A stretch of 64,000 nucleotides of DNA from Planctomycetaceae bacterium (GCA_029259845.1 JAJDEI010000110.1:1-64000), one strand, 5' to 3'. Counted from the stretch's first letter, positions 33,601-43,149 are shown. Made by a program: numbers and translations. Notes: generated from the letters alone by a model not told the origin.

Positions 33601-34799
33601 TCACCGAATTCGACCGGGCGTTTCAGGTTGCGCTCCGCCGTACGCTGGAGACCGTGGTAGCGTCGGCGGCGTCGTGGCCGGAGGAGGAATCGCCCACGAG
33701 CCGCGAAGAGACGTTGGTCGAATTGGTTCAGGTCACCCTGGAGCCCTTCCAGGACCTTTGGGTGCGGCACAGCGAAACGATGCGGCTTTCAGCGGTCGAT
33801 GCCGACGGACCCCAACGGGGCGTCGACTGGGATTCGATCGAAGAGTTCATTCGCACCTACGGAGCCGACTTGTTCCATGCGAGCCAACTCACGCTGGGCA
33901 GTGTCCGCACAATCCTGCGAACGGGCGTCGGCCATTACCTCGAGTTCCTCGAGGAAGAGCAGGATCCGTTGCACCCCATCCAGCTTCTGCAAGACATCGA
34001 CCAAGGGGGCATCGACCGGGAGGATGCCGTCTGGTACCTCGAATTCATCTACTCCGTTGTGGTCGACAAGTTCGACCGCTTCGTGGAGTACAACACGACA
34101 ACCACGCAGTCGGACTATGGCGAGAAGTTCCACTGCCTGCTCGATTTTTTGCGGCTGGAAGCGCAGTACGACCGGGATGCGTGGAATCTGATCCCGCTCA
34201 ACATTGCCCACGAAGTGATGGCCCGTGAAGGGCAGGCGGAAGCAGCTTTGATCTGGGAGCAGCTTTGTGCGGAGCACGCCTCGGAACAGGCGGAGGAGTA
34301 CGTCGACGAGTACCGCCGCCTGGCACAGCAACACGGGATGCGGATGCCGGCCATCGCCGATCACCTCAACGACCGCTTCGTCCGGCCGCTCGCCGTGAAC
34401 CGCATGGTGGCGCTGGTCGATCAGTCAATGAGAGATGCACGCAGCGGCGTTGAGGATTCGCCGACATTTGCCAAGCTGGAGGCGGAGATCAACGAATACG
34501 TGCAGAGCACTTGGGGATCCGGCGTCGACGTGCCGGAGTGGTTGCAGAGCCTGGGGGCGGAAGTCGACCGGGTCGAGCTCGACTCCGGCGGAGGGCGCCC
34601 CGGTCCGACGGCAGAGATCGAACTCCCGCAGACCCGGCTCAGCCGCAAAGCCCTGTCCCGCGAACTGGCCGATCTCGATAAGCCGCTGCGAAAACGGCAA
34701 CGCAAGTCCGCCTCATCCGGCCCGGGCGATGCCAAATCCCGTCGCAAACGCCGGCCCCGCAAACGCCCCCCCAAGCCGCCTCAGAGCCCCGAGCGTTAG
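30687..34799 (+). CDS. Very large orphan cytoplasmic protein
   Basis: A 1370-residue protein I do not recognise. There is no signal peptide and no long hydrophobic segment. Most of it looks helical and acidic, with many Trp and Glu (RNIDRLCVGVGVVDRPARMQ; WDERGRILKGAVGQLNDFV; WNILGFQGQFPLFTSREDA; EEFIRTYGADLFHASQLT). Alternating helices suggest repeat-type scaffold architecture but no canonical TPR or HEAT motif is convincing by eye. Residues about 690-735 are acidic and low-complexity (DWSDEGTGDEDDLFG). The C-terminal 45 residues are basic and proline-rich (RKRRPRKRPPKPPQ). The last five residues and stop come from a dispersed repeat. The start at 30687 follows GCGGGAA; an in-frame start 56 codons upstream would translate repeat-derived DNA. 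Confidence 0.8.
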   Translation: MGQSPPPKSSSPAEDVAAAARDVLGHLNFSTGKPDVAFQRNIDRLCVGVGVVDRPARMQRTLLGELEKLRGSSAAFADCTQAEAVIDLTLGGCLAAYRAHHADLLFHLAPEEFEAPYLLGRMFEAVLSQGEPWDERGRILKGAVGQLNDFVGYRPVAVLDNDRRMEIYDHERFRCVPVFIRGAGVSSGDHHELIATTLRFLGDSPEDLLHAAHFHRDEMEELAIDVRAFDQTHPVNKRTNYLFGEWDPHQISVKGNYTRFVLRQIIVDALIRWVEQEQAGVPREERLFDAAAALSGTILMASSVSGAGPDTHDSTVSLTSLLPIIARRRDEFYGRLMQGLSGERRARLEGEAERTQQPFGHIRQYLNMTVAGYGARQIQHRELAYLFARMGYGDASRRQAHVIPSASARFECEMQCGLGAAGRGLDRGDVEAAVDSVANVEDLLHRGIACGALVDPWNILGFQGQFPLFTSREDAIPDGRVETLMLLMDDLFAAHARCLQEAAAQGRRELREEISRRFLEVAEWWDRFGSDVIEDLPDVSGHESWESASNVSTALTEWRNAGESAGDIGFWKQHVERFHSAQAYSQVVEALLAKGDSVAAMGLLMQWLSQVDEVGFESPRDSIFAMLIRWMKLHSQETSEGQQKGEGAASSSSTLRRMFDFLEANAGDFWTVFSLETAVGIARANDGARADGEEPAGKDWSDEGTGDEDDLFGAAYEQVTFRDSADDGNWGDTLDEGLGLQNTEFELINRTLEPRIKFLNAVAQLWQMAAISLTADGQNLESDEAGHVRSSVRDWIRTLRRWQRELLDLTKGVWVHDIATPSGDLDANLEFDIQWQVKLYVMHQLIVTMIGCRHAERLLYSCLADDDSLRREDPHEQQIVALLGHVAKGEADEVLRLLPEWVTRLKQKQQLLYVPLEHSGSPQTVLSVQLLQTTIRFLLASMPRLGLLRGTFHLLRAVFAMERTSRPNGPAITEFDRAFQVALRRTLETVVASAASWPEEESPTSREETLVELVQVTLEPFQDLWVRHSETMRLSAVDADGPQRGVDWDSIEEFIRTYGADLFHASQLTLGSVRTILRTGVGHYLEFLEEEQDPLHPIQLLQDIDQGGIDREDAVWYLEFIYSVVVDKFDRFVEYNTTTTQSDYGEKFHCLLDFLRLEAQYDRDAWNLIPLNIAHEVMAREGQAEAALIWEQLCAEHASEQAEEYVDEYRRLAQQHGMRMPAIADHLNDRFVRPLAVNRMVALVDQSMRDARSGVEDSPTFAKLEAEINEYVQSTWGSGVDVPEWLQSLGAEVDRVELDSGGGRPGPTAEIELPQTRLSRKALSRELADLDKPLRKRQRKSASSGPGDAKSRRKRRPRKRPPKPPQSPER

Positions 34800-34850
34800 C
34801 GACGGGTCGGGGTGAACCGCAAATCAGAGCCCGGAGCGTTAGCGATGGGG
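34781..34850 (+). repeat. Two GCCCCGAGCGTTAGCGA repeat units at the end of the large gene
   Basis: CAGAGCCCCGAGCGTTAGCG begins at 34782 and its variant CAGAGCCCGGAGCGTTAGCG follows at about 34826. A third unit is near 20537-20561. The TAG inside the first unit is the stop codon of the 1370-residue gene. Confidence 0.75.
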
Positions 34851-34905
34851 GTGAACCGCGAACCGACAAGGGGCAGCGGCGGGATCAAACCTCAAGTGCC
34901 AAATC

Positions 34906-34965
34906 TCAAACAAGCTTCAAGTGGCAAATCCCAAGACTTGGAATCTTGCCCTTTGAAGCTTGTTT
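34906..34965. repeat. CAAACAAGCTTCAA hairpin between convergent genes
   Basis: Arms of 21 bases at 34906-34926 and 34945-34965 match at 19 positions. It lies between the ends of the 1370-residue gene and the helicase gene, so it may serve as a two-way terminator. It is related to the hairpin at 24242-24307. Confidence 0.65.
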
Positions 34966-35034
34966 GGACGTTGTCCCTTGTGGTTTGACACTTTGTCTCG
35001 GGCGGCTGTTGCCAGCGCGACCTCGGCTAACCGC

Positions 35035-36375
35035 TCAGGAGTACGTAAACTCCGGTGCCGCCGGCCGTGTGATGTCATCGACGTGCTGGCGGACCGGGCC
35101 GGGGCGGTAAGCCTCGAAGCCGTCGATCGTGTACTCTTCCAACAGCAGGTTGATCCGCATCTCGATGGCGGTGAGCTGCTTGCCTTCCTCTTTCGTTGCG
35201 AACGTGAAGGCGCGGCCCCGCTGCTCCGAGGAGATGCGTCCGGTGCGACCCACGCGGTGCACGTAGTCGTCGCAATACTCAGGGACATCGTAGTTGATGA
35301 TGTGGGAGATCGTGCTGACATCGATGCCGCGACCGACGACGTCGGTTGCGATCAGCAATCGTGCTCGCTCAGCGCGAAAGTCTTTCATCACGCGGTCGCG
35401 TTGCCGCTGCTGGAGGTCGCCATGAATCACAGCCGTCCCGGGCAGCCGCTTTGAGAGCATGTGGTGCAACTTGTCCGCACCCCGCTTGGTGCGCCGGAAT
35501 ACGATCGCCTGCTGCGGACGTTCCCGTTGCAGCAAACGGACGAGCAGCCCGAACTTCCGATTGGCGTCGACGGTACAATAGAACTGCTGCACCAAATCCG
35601 TGACCACACTGGCCTGCGAGAGGTCGATCCGCAGCGGATCCTGCATGAAGCGATGCGCGAGTCGTTCGACGGGACCCGGCATGGTCGCCGAGAGCAACAA
35701 CGTTTGACGCTGTTGCGGGCAATGCCGCAGAATGCGTTCGATGTCCGGGCGAAAGCCGATGTCCAGCATGCGGTCTGCTTCATCAAGGACCGCGACGCGA
35801 ACCTTGCTGAGATCAAGTACACGCCGGTTGATGAGGTCAATCACGCGGCCGGGGGTGCCGACGGCAATGGCAGGCCGCCGGTTCAAATGGTCGACCTGAC
35901 GCCCCAGCGGACGCCCGCCAACCAGACACGCCGGATCGCAATGGTGCTCGACCGCCAATCGGGCGGTCTCCGCGGCGACTTGTTCGCTCAATTCCCGCGT
36001 GGGCGTGAGCACGATCGCCTGCAGGTCCTGGCTGCTGTGGTCGATTCGTTCGAGAATCGGGATCACAAAGGCGGCCGTTTTGCCGGTGCCTGTTTGAGCC
36101 TGTCCGATGCAGTCGCGACCCGTGAGCGCGTGTGGAACAAAGGCGGCTTGAATCGGCGTCGGGGTTTCAAACCCCATGCCCGTAATCGCCCGCAGCATCT
36201 CTTCGCTGAGCCCCATGCTCGCAAAGTCGCTGTATTCGGGCGTGTCCTCCGCCGCGCCAAGCTCGGTTGTTGTCGGTTCTGATTCCGTCTGAGTGCAGGT
36301 CGTTCCTTCGCTAATAGTCGTCAAATCCTCCGCTCCTTTGTGTTTACAGCAAACGCATCTGTCACCGGCGTTCAC
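35035..36375 (-). CDS. DEAD-box ATP-dependent RNA helicase
   Basis: A 446-residue DEAD-box helicase, unwinding RNA duplexes in ribosome assembly or mRNA decay. All core motifs are visible: Q-motif (GFETPTPIQ), I (AQTGTGKT), Ia (PTRELS), Ib (GTPGR), II (DEAD in VLDEADRM), III (SAT), IV/V (ATDVVGRGIDV) and VI (HRVGRTGR). The C-terminus after the helicase core is short, without the long basic tails of RhlE or CsdA types, so the paralogue cannot be named. The start is uncertain: the GTG at 36375 has AAGGA very close, while a TTG 17 codons later follows GGAGCGGAGGA. A sigma-70-like promoter lies at 36447-36476. Confidence 0.93.
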   Translation of the reverse strand: MNAGDRCVCCKHKGAEDLTTISEGTTCTQTESEPTTTELGAAEDTPEYSDFASMGLSEEMLRAITGMGFETPTPIQAAFVPHALTGRDCIGQAQTGTGKTAAFVIPILERIDHSSQDLQAIVLTPTRELSEQVAAETARLAVEHHCDPACLVGGRPLGRQVDHLNRRPAIAVGTPGRVIDLINRRVLDLSKVRVAVLDEADRMLDIGFRPDIERILRHCPQQRQTLLLSATMPGPVERLAHRFMQDPLRIDLSQASVVTDLVQQFYCTVDANRKFGLLVRLLQRERPQQAIVFRRTKRGADKLHHMLSKRLPGTAVIHGDLQQRQRDRVMKDFRAERARLLIATDVVGRGIDVSTISHIINYDVPEYCDDYVHRVGRTGRISSEQRGRAFTFATKEEGKQLTAIEMRINLLLEEYTIDGFEAYRPGPVRQHVDDITRPAAPEFTYS

Positions 36376-36446
36376 ATCCTTGAACCGGGCAGAAGGCGTT
36401 ACGGTCGTTCACTTCTTGAGTTGATCGCTGGTAACTTTCTGGATGA

Positions 36447-36476
36447 AGTGTACCGCATCGCCCTGGATGCCGTCAA
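36447..36476 (-). promoter_or_regulatory. Sigma-70-like promoter for the helicase gene
   Basis: On the minus strand TTGACG (complement of 36471-36476) and TACACT (complement of 36447-36452) are 18 bases apart, about 70 bases upstream of the GTG start. The -35 matches 5 of 6 and the -10 4 of 6 consensus bases. Confidence 0.4.
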
Positions 36477-36614
36477 TTGGGGGGTTGTGAACAGGTGTAT
36501 CACGTTTGGGGTCGCGTTCTCTTGGATTCGCCAAGTCGCCAAGTGGACGGAAAATCGCCGTGCCGCCGTCAAGAGCATCCCCAGCGCGAAGCAAGCTCCA
36601 TGGCGATTGGACCG

Positions 36615-37586
36615 CTACTTGTCGATGGTCCGCCGGGAGCGGTCGACCGGGATGAGCCGGTAGAGGCGACTGAGGCCGAGCAGCAGGACCAGTCCGAAAA
36701 CGGTGGCTGCTGCGATCACGGCCAGGCTGAGCCAGTCGCCGAACAGGCGGCGGAGGGCGAACGTCGCCGTGCGGTCAGTCGCGAGGGCCCCTTCGTGCAG
36801 CCCGAATTCGAGCATCCAAACCCACCGCCACGTGAATAACACTATCAGGGCGGAGAGGCTCAGGTAGGGCCCGTAGGGGATGTAACTTTTGTGTCCCATA
36901 ATGCTGACGGTGAGCCCGACGCTGAGGGCGCAGAGGGGGGCGAGCAGAAAGACGACGACTGTCGGTTGCCAACCGAGGAAGCTGCCGATCATTGCCATCA
37001 GTGTGACATCCCCAAAACCGAGTGCCTCCTGTCCGAGCAGCCATCCGGAGACCGCCCGCACGGTCCAGGTCAAACCGCCGCCGACCAACAGACCCGCCAT
37101 GCTCCAGGCGAATCCGTGGAGGTGCGGATGGACGGAGAGCCATTCGGGACGGTAAGGGCCGGCCAGTTGGGGGATTTCCTGGTTCCAGTCGACCCAGACA
37201 TGCACGATTTGCAGGTCGCCGGCGACGGTTGCTCCCACAACACCCAACAGCATGCCGGGCAGGGTGACTGAATCGGTGATGTAGTAGGCTTTGAGGTCGG
37301 TCGCTGTCGCGGCGACCAGGAGTACGATGAGAGCCACGTGAAACAGGGCCCGCCCGTCCCGCCAGAAGGGGGTCGGCACGACATCGGGCGTTGTCTGGCA
37401 GCCGAATCCCAGCATGGCTCCTGTGAGTGCGGCGGCGAGTAATCCGGCTGATATGGCCGCGACCCACGCCGCATTGCCGAGCGGCTCTTCGATCTCGCGA
37501 AAGGCGCGCCGCGTGAGTCCCCACGCGGCTCCCGCAGCGAGTAGTCCCATCACCGCGGCAGAGGCTGTCAACGACGTTTCAAACAT
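36615..37586 (-). CDS. Prepilin peptidase (A24 family), lacking the methylase domain
   Basis: A 323-residue polytopic membrane protein of the type IV prepilin peptidase family. The two catalytic aspartates are in ATATDLKAYYITD (about 96-108) and GFGDVTLMAMIG (about 190-201), the GxGD signature. About seven to eight hydrophobic segments are evident. The N-terminal cytoplasmic domain with paired CxxC cysteines, which methylates prepilins in PilD, is absent; short A24 enzymes of this kind occur with Flp/Tad pili. A large loop between the aspartates contains VHVWVDWNQEIPQLAGPYRPE. ATG at 37586 is preferred over an upstream TTG because the hydrophobic segment begins soon after it. No pilin or tad genes are adjacent. 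Confidence 0.88.
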   Translation of the reverse strand: MFETSLTASAAVMGLLAAGAAWGLTRRAFREIEEPLGNAAWVAAISAGLLAAALTGAMLGFGCQTTPDVVPTPFWRDGRALFHVALIVLLVAATATDLKAYYITDSVTLPGMLLGVVGATVAGDLQIVHVWVDWNQEIPQLAGPYRPEWLSVHPHLHGFAWSMAGLLVGGGLTWTVRAVSGWLLGQEALGFGDVTLMAMIGSFLGWQPTVVVFLLAPLCALSVGLTVSIMGHKSYIPYGPYLSLSALIVLFTWRWVWMLEFGLHEGALATDRTATFALRRLFGDWLSLAVIAAATVFGLVLLLGLSRLYRLIPVDRSRRTIDK

Positions 37587-37731
37587 AATGTTCCAGATAG
37601 CAATCCGTGCGGAGACGGTCAAACGAGTGTTGTTGAGAGTTGAGGGGGTTTTCTCTGGGGGTTGGCGGGACTCGAAAATGGATGGGGGTGTCGGATTCGC
37701 GGAATTCCAGGGGAAGGTCTCGATCCCCTGC

Positions 37732-37760
37732 TTGACAGTCCGAAGCGAGGTTTCTATCGT
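37732..37760 (+). promoter_or_regulatory. Sigma-70-like promoter upstream of nusA
   Basis: TTGACA (37732-37737) and TATCGT (37755-37760) are 17 bases apart, giving a consensus -35 and a 4/6 match at -10. It would create a leader of about 460 bases before nusA. Confidence 0.5.
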
Positions 37761-38101
37761 TACGCTAGAAGTTGCCTCGACTTCCGTTGCTCTTGTTATC
37801 AGGCACGCAATGCCTTGAGGGGAGAGTGAGTGGAGGGTCTTGGTGAACCTAATGGATTTGGTGGACGGCCTCTGCGGGGCTGTCTTGCCGGAGCAGTCGT
37901 GCTGTAGAGGAAGCGGAGAGGCGGAATTCGGCCTCGACGGGGTTCTTGGTGCGATTGCAAAGTAGCCGGCGGGCGGCGAACTCAGAAGGAATGATCCTTA
38001 TGTGAGCGACGGCGAACAAAGTGGTCGGTGTCCATCAGTCCGGACGGTGCGAGTTTCGTTCCCGCACTGCCGTGTCGGATCGTGCAATCCGGCCTGATGT
38101 G

Positions 38102-38138
38102 GCGGGTGTGTGAAGTGGGACTTGTGCCCGCTTTTTTT
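38102..38138 (+). terminator. Terminator-like hairpin in the nusA leader
   Basis: GCGGG (38102-38106) can pair with CCCGC (38127-38131), directly followed by seven Ts. It lies about 90 bases before the nusA start, so if it forms it would cut off transcripts entering nusA and might allow attenuation. The stem is short (5 bp). Confidence 0.35.
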
Positions 38139-38226
38139 ATTGTCGGGGCGGTCTTGTCGTTGGGACGGTCGGAACAGCGGTGCTTGCGGTGAGCGGGCAT
38201 CGGATGAAAGAAGAGGCGTCGTCAGT

Positions 38227-40053
38227 ATGAACGGTGTCGAAGTCCTCCGAATCGTGGATGCGATCCATCGGGACAAGAACATCGAGCCGGAGATCGTCTT
38301 CGAGGGCATCGAACAGGCGATCCTTTCGGCTGCGCGCAAGTACTTTGGCGAGGAAGAGGATATTGAGGTCTCGATTGACCGGGAGGCTGGCGAGGTCCAT
38401 GCCACGCTGAATGGGGAGGAGATTCCGCCTGACGAGCTGGGGCGCATCGCCGCGCAAACGGCGAAGCAGGTGATGATCCAGAAAATTCGCGAAGCGGAAC
38501 GCGACTCCTTGTATGAAGAGTATGACCAACTGCGGTCCCATTTGATTAACGGCACGGTCACGCGGCTCGATCACGGGATCGCGACTGTTAACCTTGGGAA
38601 GGTGGAAGCGCTGTTGCCGCGCAGCGAGCAGATTCCGGGAGAGTCGCACCGTGTGGGGGAACGGGTTCGTTGTACTGTCAGCGATGTCCGCAAGCAGGGG
38701 AGCCGGGTGAAGATTATTCTTTCCCGGTCGCACCCCGCGTTGGTTCGGCGGCTGTTTGAGGTTGAGATTCCTGAGGTCAGCGAGCGGATAATCGAGGTGC
38801 GTTCCCTGGCGCGGGAGGCGGGATACCGGTCGAAGGTCGCCGTTTCCTGCTTCGATAACAGCATCGATGCGGTCGGTGCCTGTGTCGGTGTGCGTGGGTC
38901 GCGGATCAAGAATATCGTCGATGAGTTGGCGGGTGAGCGGATCGACATCGTCCGCTGGAACGACTCGCTGCAGGTGCTCATTCCGAATGCCATGCAGCCG
39001 GCTGTGGTGGATGATGTGATTCTCTGCCCGATGCTGGGGCGGGTGATTGTGCTCGTCCGGGACGACCAGCTCTCGTTGGCGATTGGGAAAAAGGGCCAGA
39101 ACGTGCGTTTGGCGTCCAAGCTTGTCGGCTGGGACATTGAGGTGATGACCCGTGAGGAGCTGGACGAACAGCTCGATCGCTCCGTCGCCGCGTTTTCGCA
39201 GGTGCCGCACGTGGCCGAAGAGTTGGCCGAGGCATTGGTGTCGCAGGGGTTCTTTAGCTTCGAGGACCTTTCGGTGATCGAGCCGGACCAGTTGCTGGAG
39301 TTGAGCGGACTCACTCAGGAGCAATGTGACGAAATTGTCGAGGTTGCCGACCGGGAAGGGGAACGCGAAGAGAAGCAGGCGCGGGAGCGGCGTTCCTTGG
39401 AGATGGCCGCCCGCCGGGCGGAACGGGAAGCCGCCGAACTGGCCGCTCAGGCAGGAGTGGCGATAGAGCCGGCCGAGCCGGCGCCGGGTGAAGCTGAGGA
39501 AGCCGCCGCCGACGCGGGCGCAGCGTCTGAAGGTGAGGAGGCGGCTGCGGTTGGGGAGGATGCCGGCGACGGGGAAGGGGCCGGTGAAGAAGTCGCAGCG
39601 GGTGAAGAAGTCGCGGCTGGTGAAGAAGTCACGGCTGGTGATGAAGTCGCATCTGGTGAAGAAGTCGCGGCTGGTGAAGAAGTTGCAGCTGGTGATGAAG
39701 AAGCGACCGGTGACAACGGGTTGGCGGCAGGGGATCTGACTGGTGACGATCTGACTGGTGACGATGTGGAGGCTGCCGGGGCTGTCGAGGAACCGGACGG
39801 GGCAGATGTTGGCGCGGAGGATGTTGGCGCGGAGGAGGTGAGTTCCGGCGACGAGTCGGGAGGTGTGGAAGAATCAGGAGACACTGCGGTTGAGGGAGAT
39901 GGCGAAGTGGCAGTTGAGCCACTCGTCGCCGGTGAAGCTGTCGGCGACGTGGACGCCATTCCGGCCGAGGCAGCCAGCGTGGCTGAGGCTGGGAATGGGG
40001 CAGCCGCCGATCCGGCTGGCTCCGGGGAGGCTGATGCCGCTCGGGAGGGATAG
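38227..40053 (+). CDS. nusA: Transcription termination/antitermination factor NusA
   Basis: A 608-residue NusA, an RNA polymerase-bound factor controlling pausing, termination and antitermination. The N-terminal polymerase-binding domain covers about 1-125, followed by S1 ([33 protein letters not shown]), KH1 ([27 protein letters not shown]) and KH2 ([26 protein letters not shown]). A single helix-hairpin-helix region ([34 protein letters not shown]) follows. The last 190 residues are an acidic Ala/Gly/Glu tail with seven 18 bp tandem repeats encoding GEEVAA-like units (39583-39708). ATG 38227 is set by homology; AAGAAGAGG lies about 12 bases upstream. infB follows 117 bases downstream. Confidence 0.95.
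   Translation: MNGVEVLRIVDAIHRDKNIEPEIVFEGIEQAILSAARKYFGEEEDIEVSIDREAGEVHATLNGEEIPPDELGRIAAQTAKQVMIQKIREAERDSLYEEYDQLRSHLINGTVTRLDHGIATVNLGKVEALLPRSEQIPGESHRVGERVRCTVSDVRKQGSRVKIILSRSHPALVRRLFEVEIPEVSERIIEVRSLAREAGYRSKVAVSCFDNSIDAVGACVGVRGSRIKNIVDELAGERIDIVRWNDSLQVLIPNAMQPAVVDDVILCPMLGRVIVLVRDDQLSLAIGKKGQNVRLASKLVGWDIEVMTREELDEQLDRSVAAFSQVPHVAEELAEALVSQGFFSFEDLSVIEPDQLLELSGLTQEQCDEIVEVADREGEREEKQARERRSLEMAARRAEREAAELAAQAGVAIEPAEPAPGEAEEAAADAGAASEGEEAAAVGEDAGDGEGAGEEVAAGEEVAAGEEVTAGDEVASGEEVAAGEEVAAGDEEATGDNGLAAGDLTGDDLTGDDVEAAGAVEEPDGADVGAEDVGAEEVSSGDESGGVEESGDTAVEGDGEVAVEPLVAGEAVGDVDAIPAEAASVAEAGNGAAADPAGSGEADAAREG
39583..39708 (+). repeat. 18 bp tandem repeat within nusA
   Basis: Seven in-frame units of the form GGTGAAGAAGTCGCGGCT encode G-E-E-V-A-A with variants (T, S, D). 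Because the unit is a multiple of three, copy-number change alters length without breaking the frame. Confidence 0.8.
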
Positions 40054-40170
40054 TGTCTCGTGTGGCTGTGGCGGGGTGTCTTGGTGTTGCAGTACGTCGG
40101 CTTTCGGGTCGGGCGTCATCGAACGGAAAACGGTTTCAGTATTTGCACTGCGAGAGCAGGGGAGTGACTT

Positions 40171-42981
40171 TTGAAGGTTCGCATCTTCGCATTAGCGAAG
40201 GACCTGGGAATGGACAGCAAGGTGCTGATCCAGCATTGCAATGATGCTGGCATCCCGGTGAAGAACTCGGCGTTGGCCAGTATCACGCCAGAGGAACGCG
40301 ACGTTGTCCTGGGCCATCTCAAGGGGCAGGGGGCGGCTGCGTCCGCACCGGCGTCTGCGCCCGCGCCTGCGCCTGATGTTCCCATTCGTCCCCCGACGCC
40401 CCAGGCGGGTGGCAGGATTCGGCAGATTCAGACGCTCGGTCCCCTCGGTCGCGCCATGCGTCGCGGTAAGGGTGGTGAAGAGGAAGGGGAGGCGGCGGAG
40501 GTCGCCGTGGCCGAACCTCCGGTCGTGGAAGTTGCCCCCGAGACTGGCGAGGACGAAACGAGTGCCGAGGACGGTGGCGAAACCGTGCTTGAGCCGGCTG
40601 CCAAGGTTGTGGAACCGGCAGTGGAAGACAGCGTCAGCGATGCGACCGGCGAGGATCTCAAAGAAGCTGGCCGTGCCAAGGAGCCGGTGACCGGGCAGGG
40701 CGTTGGGGTCGCCAAGCCGATCTCGAAGGCCGACTATGTCTCTCCGGTCGGGACGGGGAGCAGTGTGATTCGCGAGATGAAGCCGCGGGCGTCGATCTCC
40801 GACAATGGAGGGCGGTCGGCGCGCAAGGCGGCGAAGAAGTCGTCGCTCCCGAACATCGCTCCCCTGCCGAATTTCAAGCCGCCGACCCCCGCGAAGGGCA
40901 AGTCGGAGCCTGCGGCTCAGAAGCCCGACCTGCCGCTGACGGCCGACGCGCTCAAGCAGAACAGCCCGCTGGCCAGCATTATTCGCAAGAATGCAGAGAC
41001 GCGAAAACGTGAGGACGAGTCGCCGGGAACCGCACGGCGTGTCGGCCCCCGTCCCGGGCGGCTGGGGCTGGGTGACGTTCGTCAGCAACGGCGCGTTAAA
41101 CGCAACCGGGGCCGTCGCTCCGACGAAGAAGGGGGCGAGTCGCAGCGAATTTCCCGCCGGACTGGCCGGCGCCAGCGCAGCACCGGTCCCGTGGATCTCA
41201 AGACATCGGCGGTGGTCGGACTTCCTGTGAGTGTCCGCACGCTGTCCGAAGAGCTGGGCCGTCCGGCGCGGGACATTCAGGGCGTGCTCATCCGCAACGG
41301 CAAGATGGTCACGATCAACAGCGAACTGGATGAAGAGTCAGTTCTGGAAGTCGGCCTGGAACTGGGTGTCGACATCGAGATTCAGCGGGAAGCCGACATC
41401 GAAGACGCGCTCGTCTCGCGGATCGAAGACCAGGAGGTTCCCGAAGGTGCCACCGTCGCCGAACGCCCGCCGATTGTCACAATTCTGGGGCACGTCGACC
41501 ACGGGAAGACGACGCTGCTGGATACGATTCGCTCGGCCAATGTGGCCGGAGGTGAGGCGGGAGGGATCACGCAGCACATCTCGTCCTATCAGATCGAGCA
41601 TAATGGCAAGCCAATCACGTTTGTCGATACGCCGGGCCATGAGGCGTTCGGGGAAATGCGGGCCCGTGGTGCGAACGTCACCGATATTATCGTTTTGGTG
41701 GTCGCCGCCGACGACGGGGTGATGCCGCAGACCGCTGAATGCATCAGTCATGCGAAGGCGTCCGGGGCCCCGCTGATTGTCGCCATGAATAAATGCGACC
41801 TGCCGGACATTAACGAACAGAAAGTGCTCACCGAGTTGTCGCAACACGATGTCCTTCCTTCGGAATGGGGGGGAGATATCGAAGTCGTGCGGGTCTCGGC
41901 ACTCGAGGGTCAGGGAATCGACGATCTGCTTGAAACAATTCTCGTGACTGCGGAGTTGCACGAGCTGAGCGGCCCGGTCGATACGCCTGCGGTCGGCGTT
42001 TGTCTGGAAGCATTCCGGGACGAAGGGCGCGGCCCGTTGGCATGGCTGATTGTGAGAGACGGCACGTTGCATGTCGGCGACGTGGTGCTGTGCGGCGAGG
42101 CGTACGGCCGCGTCCGGGCGATCTACAACGATCGGGACCAGGAGGTCGAGTTCGCCCCGCCATCGATGCCGGTTCGCATTGCCGGACTGAATGAAGTCCC
42201 CGGAACGGGAAGCCACTTCTATGTGATGTCCGATCTTGACGAGGCCCGCGAAGCGGCCGAGACGCGGAAAATGCGAGGGCGTGACGCGGCACTCGCCGGC
42301 CGGGGCGGAGGCCCGCGGACGCTGGAAGACATTCTTGCCGGCGGCGGAGCAGAAGGCGGAGTCCGCGACTTGCCGCTGCTCATCAAGGCCGATTCTCCCG
42401 GGTCGCTGGAGGCGATTCGCAGCGAACTGGACAAATTTGATCACGACGAAGTCCGCGTCAAAATCCTGCACGAGGGTGTGGGAGGCGTAAACGAGAGCGA
42501 CGTTTATCTTGCCAGTTCCTCCGGGGCGATCATCATCGCATTTCACGTCATTGCGGAAGACCGCGCCACGTCCCTCGCTGAGCGCGAGGGCGTGGAGATT
42601 CGCCGGTACAACATTATTTACGAGGTGACCGATCACATCCGACAGGCGCTGGAAGGACTCCTCCGTCCGGAGCGAGTGGAAGTGGCGACCGGTCGGGCCC
42701 TGGTGCTGCAGACGTTCCATATCAGCCGCTTCGGGACGATCGCCGGCTGCCGCGTCCTGAGCGGGACGATCGGACGGAACAACCGGGTGCACGTGATTCG
42801 CGATCAGAAGATCCTCAACGATTATCCGATCGCCTCGTTGAAGCGGGAAAAGGACGACGTCCGCGAAGTCCGTGAGGGGTTTGAATGCGGAATTCGTCTG
42901 GACGGATTCAATGACCTCAAGCATGGTGACCTGCTGGAGGCGTTCCGGATTGATGAAGTGAAGCGAAAACTGGAAGGCTGA
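40171..42981 (+). CDS. infB: Translation initiation factor IF-2
   Basis: A 936-residue IF-2, the GTPase delivering initiator tRNA to the ribosome. IF2_N module: [22 protein letters not shown] at the start, and a second, related module near 350-400 ([24 protein letters not shown]). The G domain has [26 protein letters not shown] and SAL motifs. C-terminal beta-barrel domains follow ([23 protein letters not shown]). A linker of about 300 residues rich in Ala, Glu, Lys and Pro joins the modules. The start is TTG at 40171, with GGGGAG about 7 bases before it; no in-frame ATG gives the conserved N-terminus. Confidence 0.96.
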   Translation: MKVRIFALAKDLGMDSKVLIQHCNDAGIPVKNSALASITPEERDVVLGHLKGQGAAASAPASAPAPAPDVPIRPPTPQAGGRIRQIQTLGPLGRAMRRGKGGEEEGEAAEVAVAEPPVVEVAPETGEDETSAEDGGETVLEPAAKVVEPAVEDSVSDATGEDLKEAGRAKEPVTGQGVGVAKPISKADYVSPVGTGSSVIREMKPRASISDNGGRSARKAAKKSSLPNIAPLPNFKPPTPAKGKSEPAAQKPDLPLTADALKQNSPLASIIRKNAETRKREDESPGTARRVGPRPGRLGLGDVRQQRRVKRNRGRRSDEEGGESQRISRRTGRRQRSTGPVDLKTSAVVGLPVSVRTLSEELGRPARDIQGVLIRNGKMVTINSELDEESVLEVGLELGVDIEIQREADIEDALVSRIEDQEVPEGATVAERPPIVTILGHVDHGKTTLLDTIRSANVAGGEAGGITQHISSYQIEHNGKPITFVDTPGHEAFGEMRARGANVTDIIVLVVAADDGVMPQTAECISHAKASGAPLIVAMNKCDLPDINEQKVLTELSQHDVLPSEWGGDIEVVRVSALEGQGIDDLLETILVTAELHELSGPVDTPAVGVCLEAFRDEGRGPLAWLIVRDGTLHVGDVVLCGEAYGRVRAIYNDRDQEVEFAPPSMPVRIAGLNEVPGTGSHFYVMSDLDEAREAAETRKMRGRDAALAGRGGGPRTLEDILAGGGAEGGVRDLPLLIKADSPGSLEAIRSELDKFDHDEVRVKILHEGVGGVNESDVYLASSSGAIIIAFHVIAEDRATSLAEREGVEIRRYNIIYEVTDHIRQALEGLLRPERVEVATGRALVLQTFHISRFGTIAGCRVLSGTIGRNNRVHVIRDQKILNDYPIASLKREKDDVREVREGFECGIRLDGFNDLKHGDLLEAFRIDEVKRKLEG

Positions 42982-43149
42982 CAGCATTCTTTCGCAACCG
43001 CCGTTCGGTTCGCGCTGCATCGGGAGTTCCCAGATCAGCGAAGCCGCGTTTGGGGAAACGGTCGGGCAACCGAGGGCGTGCTGCGGATACAGGGGCGCTG
43101 CCGACGAGGGAGCGCTACTGAAAGCCAGGAGCATTCGACAGCACACAGC

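Larger units (their letters stand above)
37587..38226. other. Long gap upstream of nusA
   Basis: About 640 bases without a gene, where many bacteria carry rimP. It contains a promoter-like pair (37732-37760) and a terminator-like hairpin with seven Ts (38102-38138). No tRNA-fMet, RNase P RNA core or rimP was recognised. Confidence 0.55.

Noticed and set aside
37732-38138. nusA leader as RNase P RNA or tRNA-fMet
   Set aside because: The conserved GAGGAAAGTCC-like core and a tRNA cloverleaf with CCA-proximal pairing were not found on either strand.
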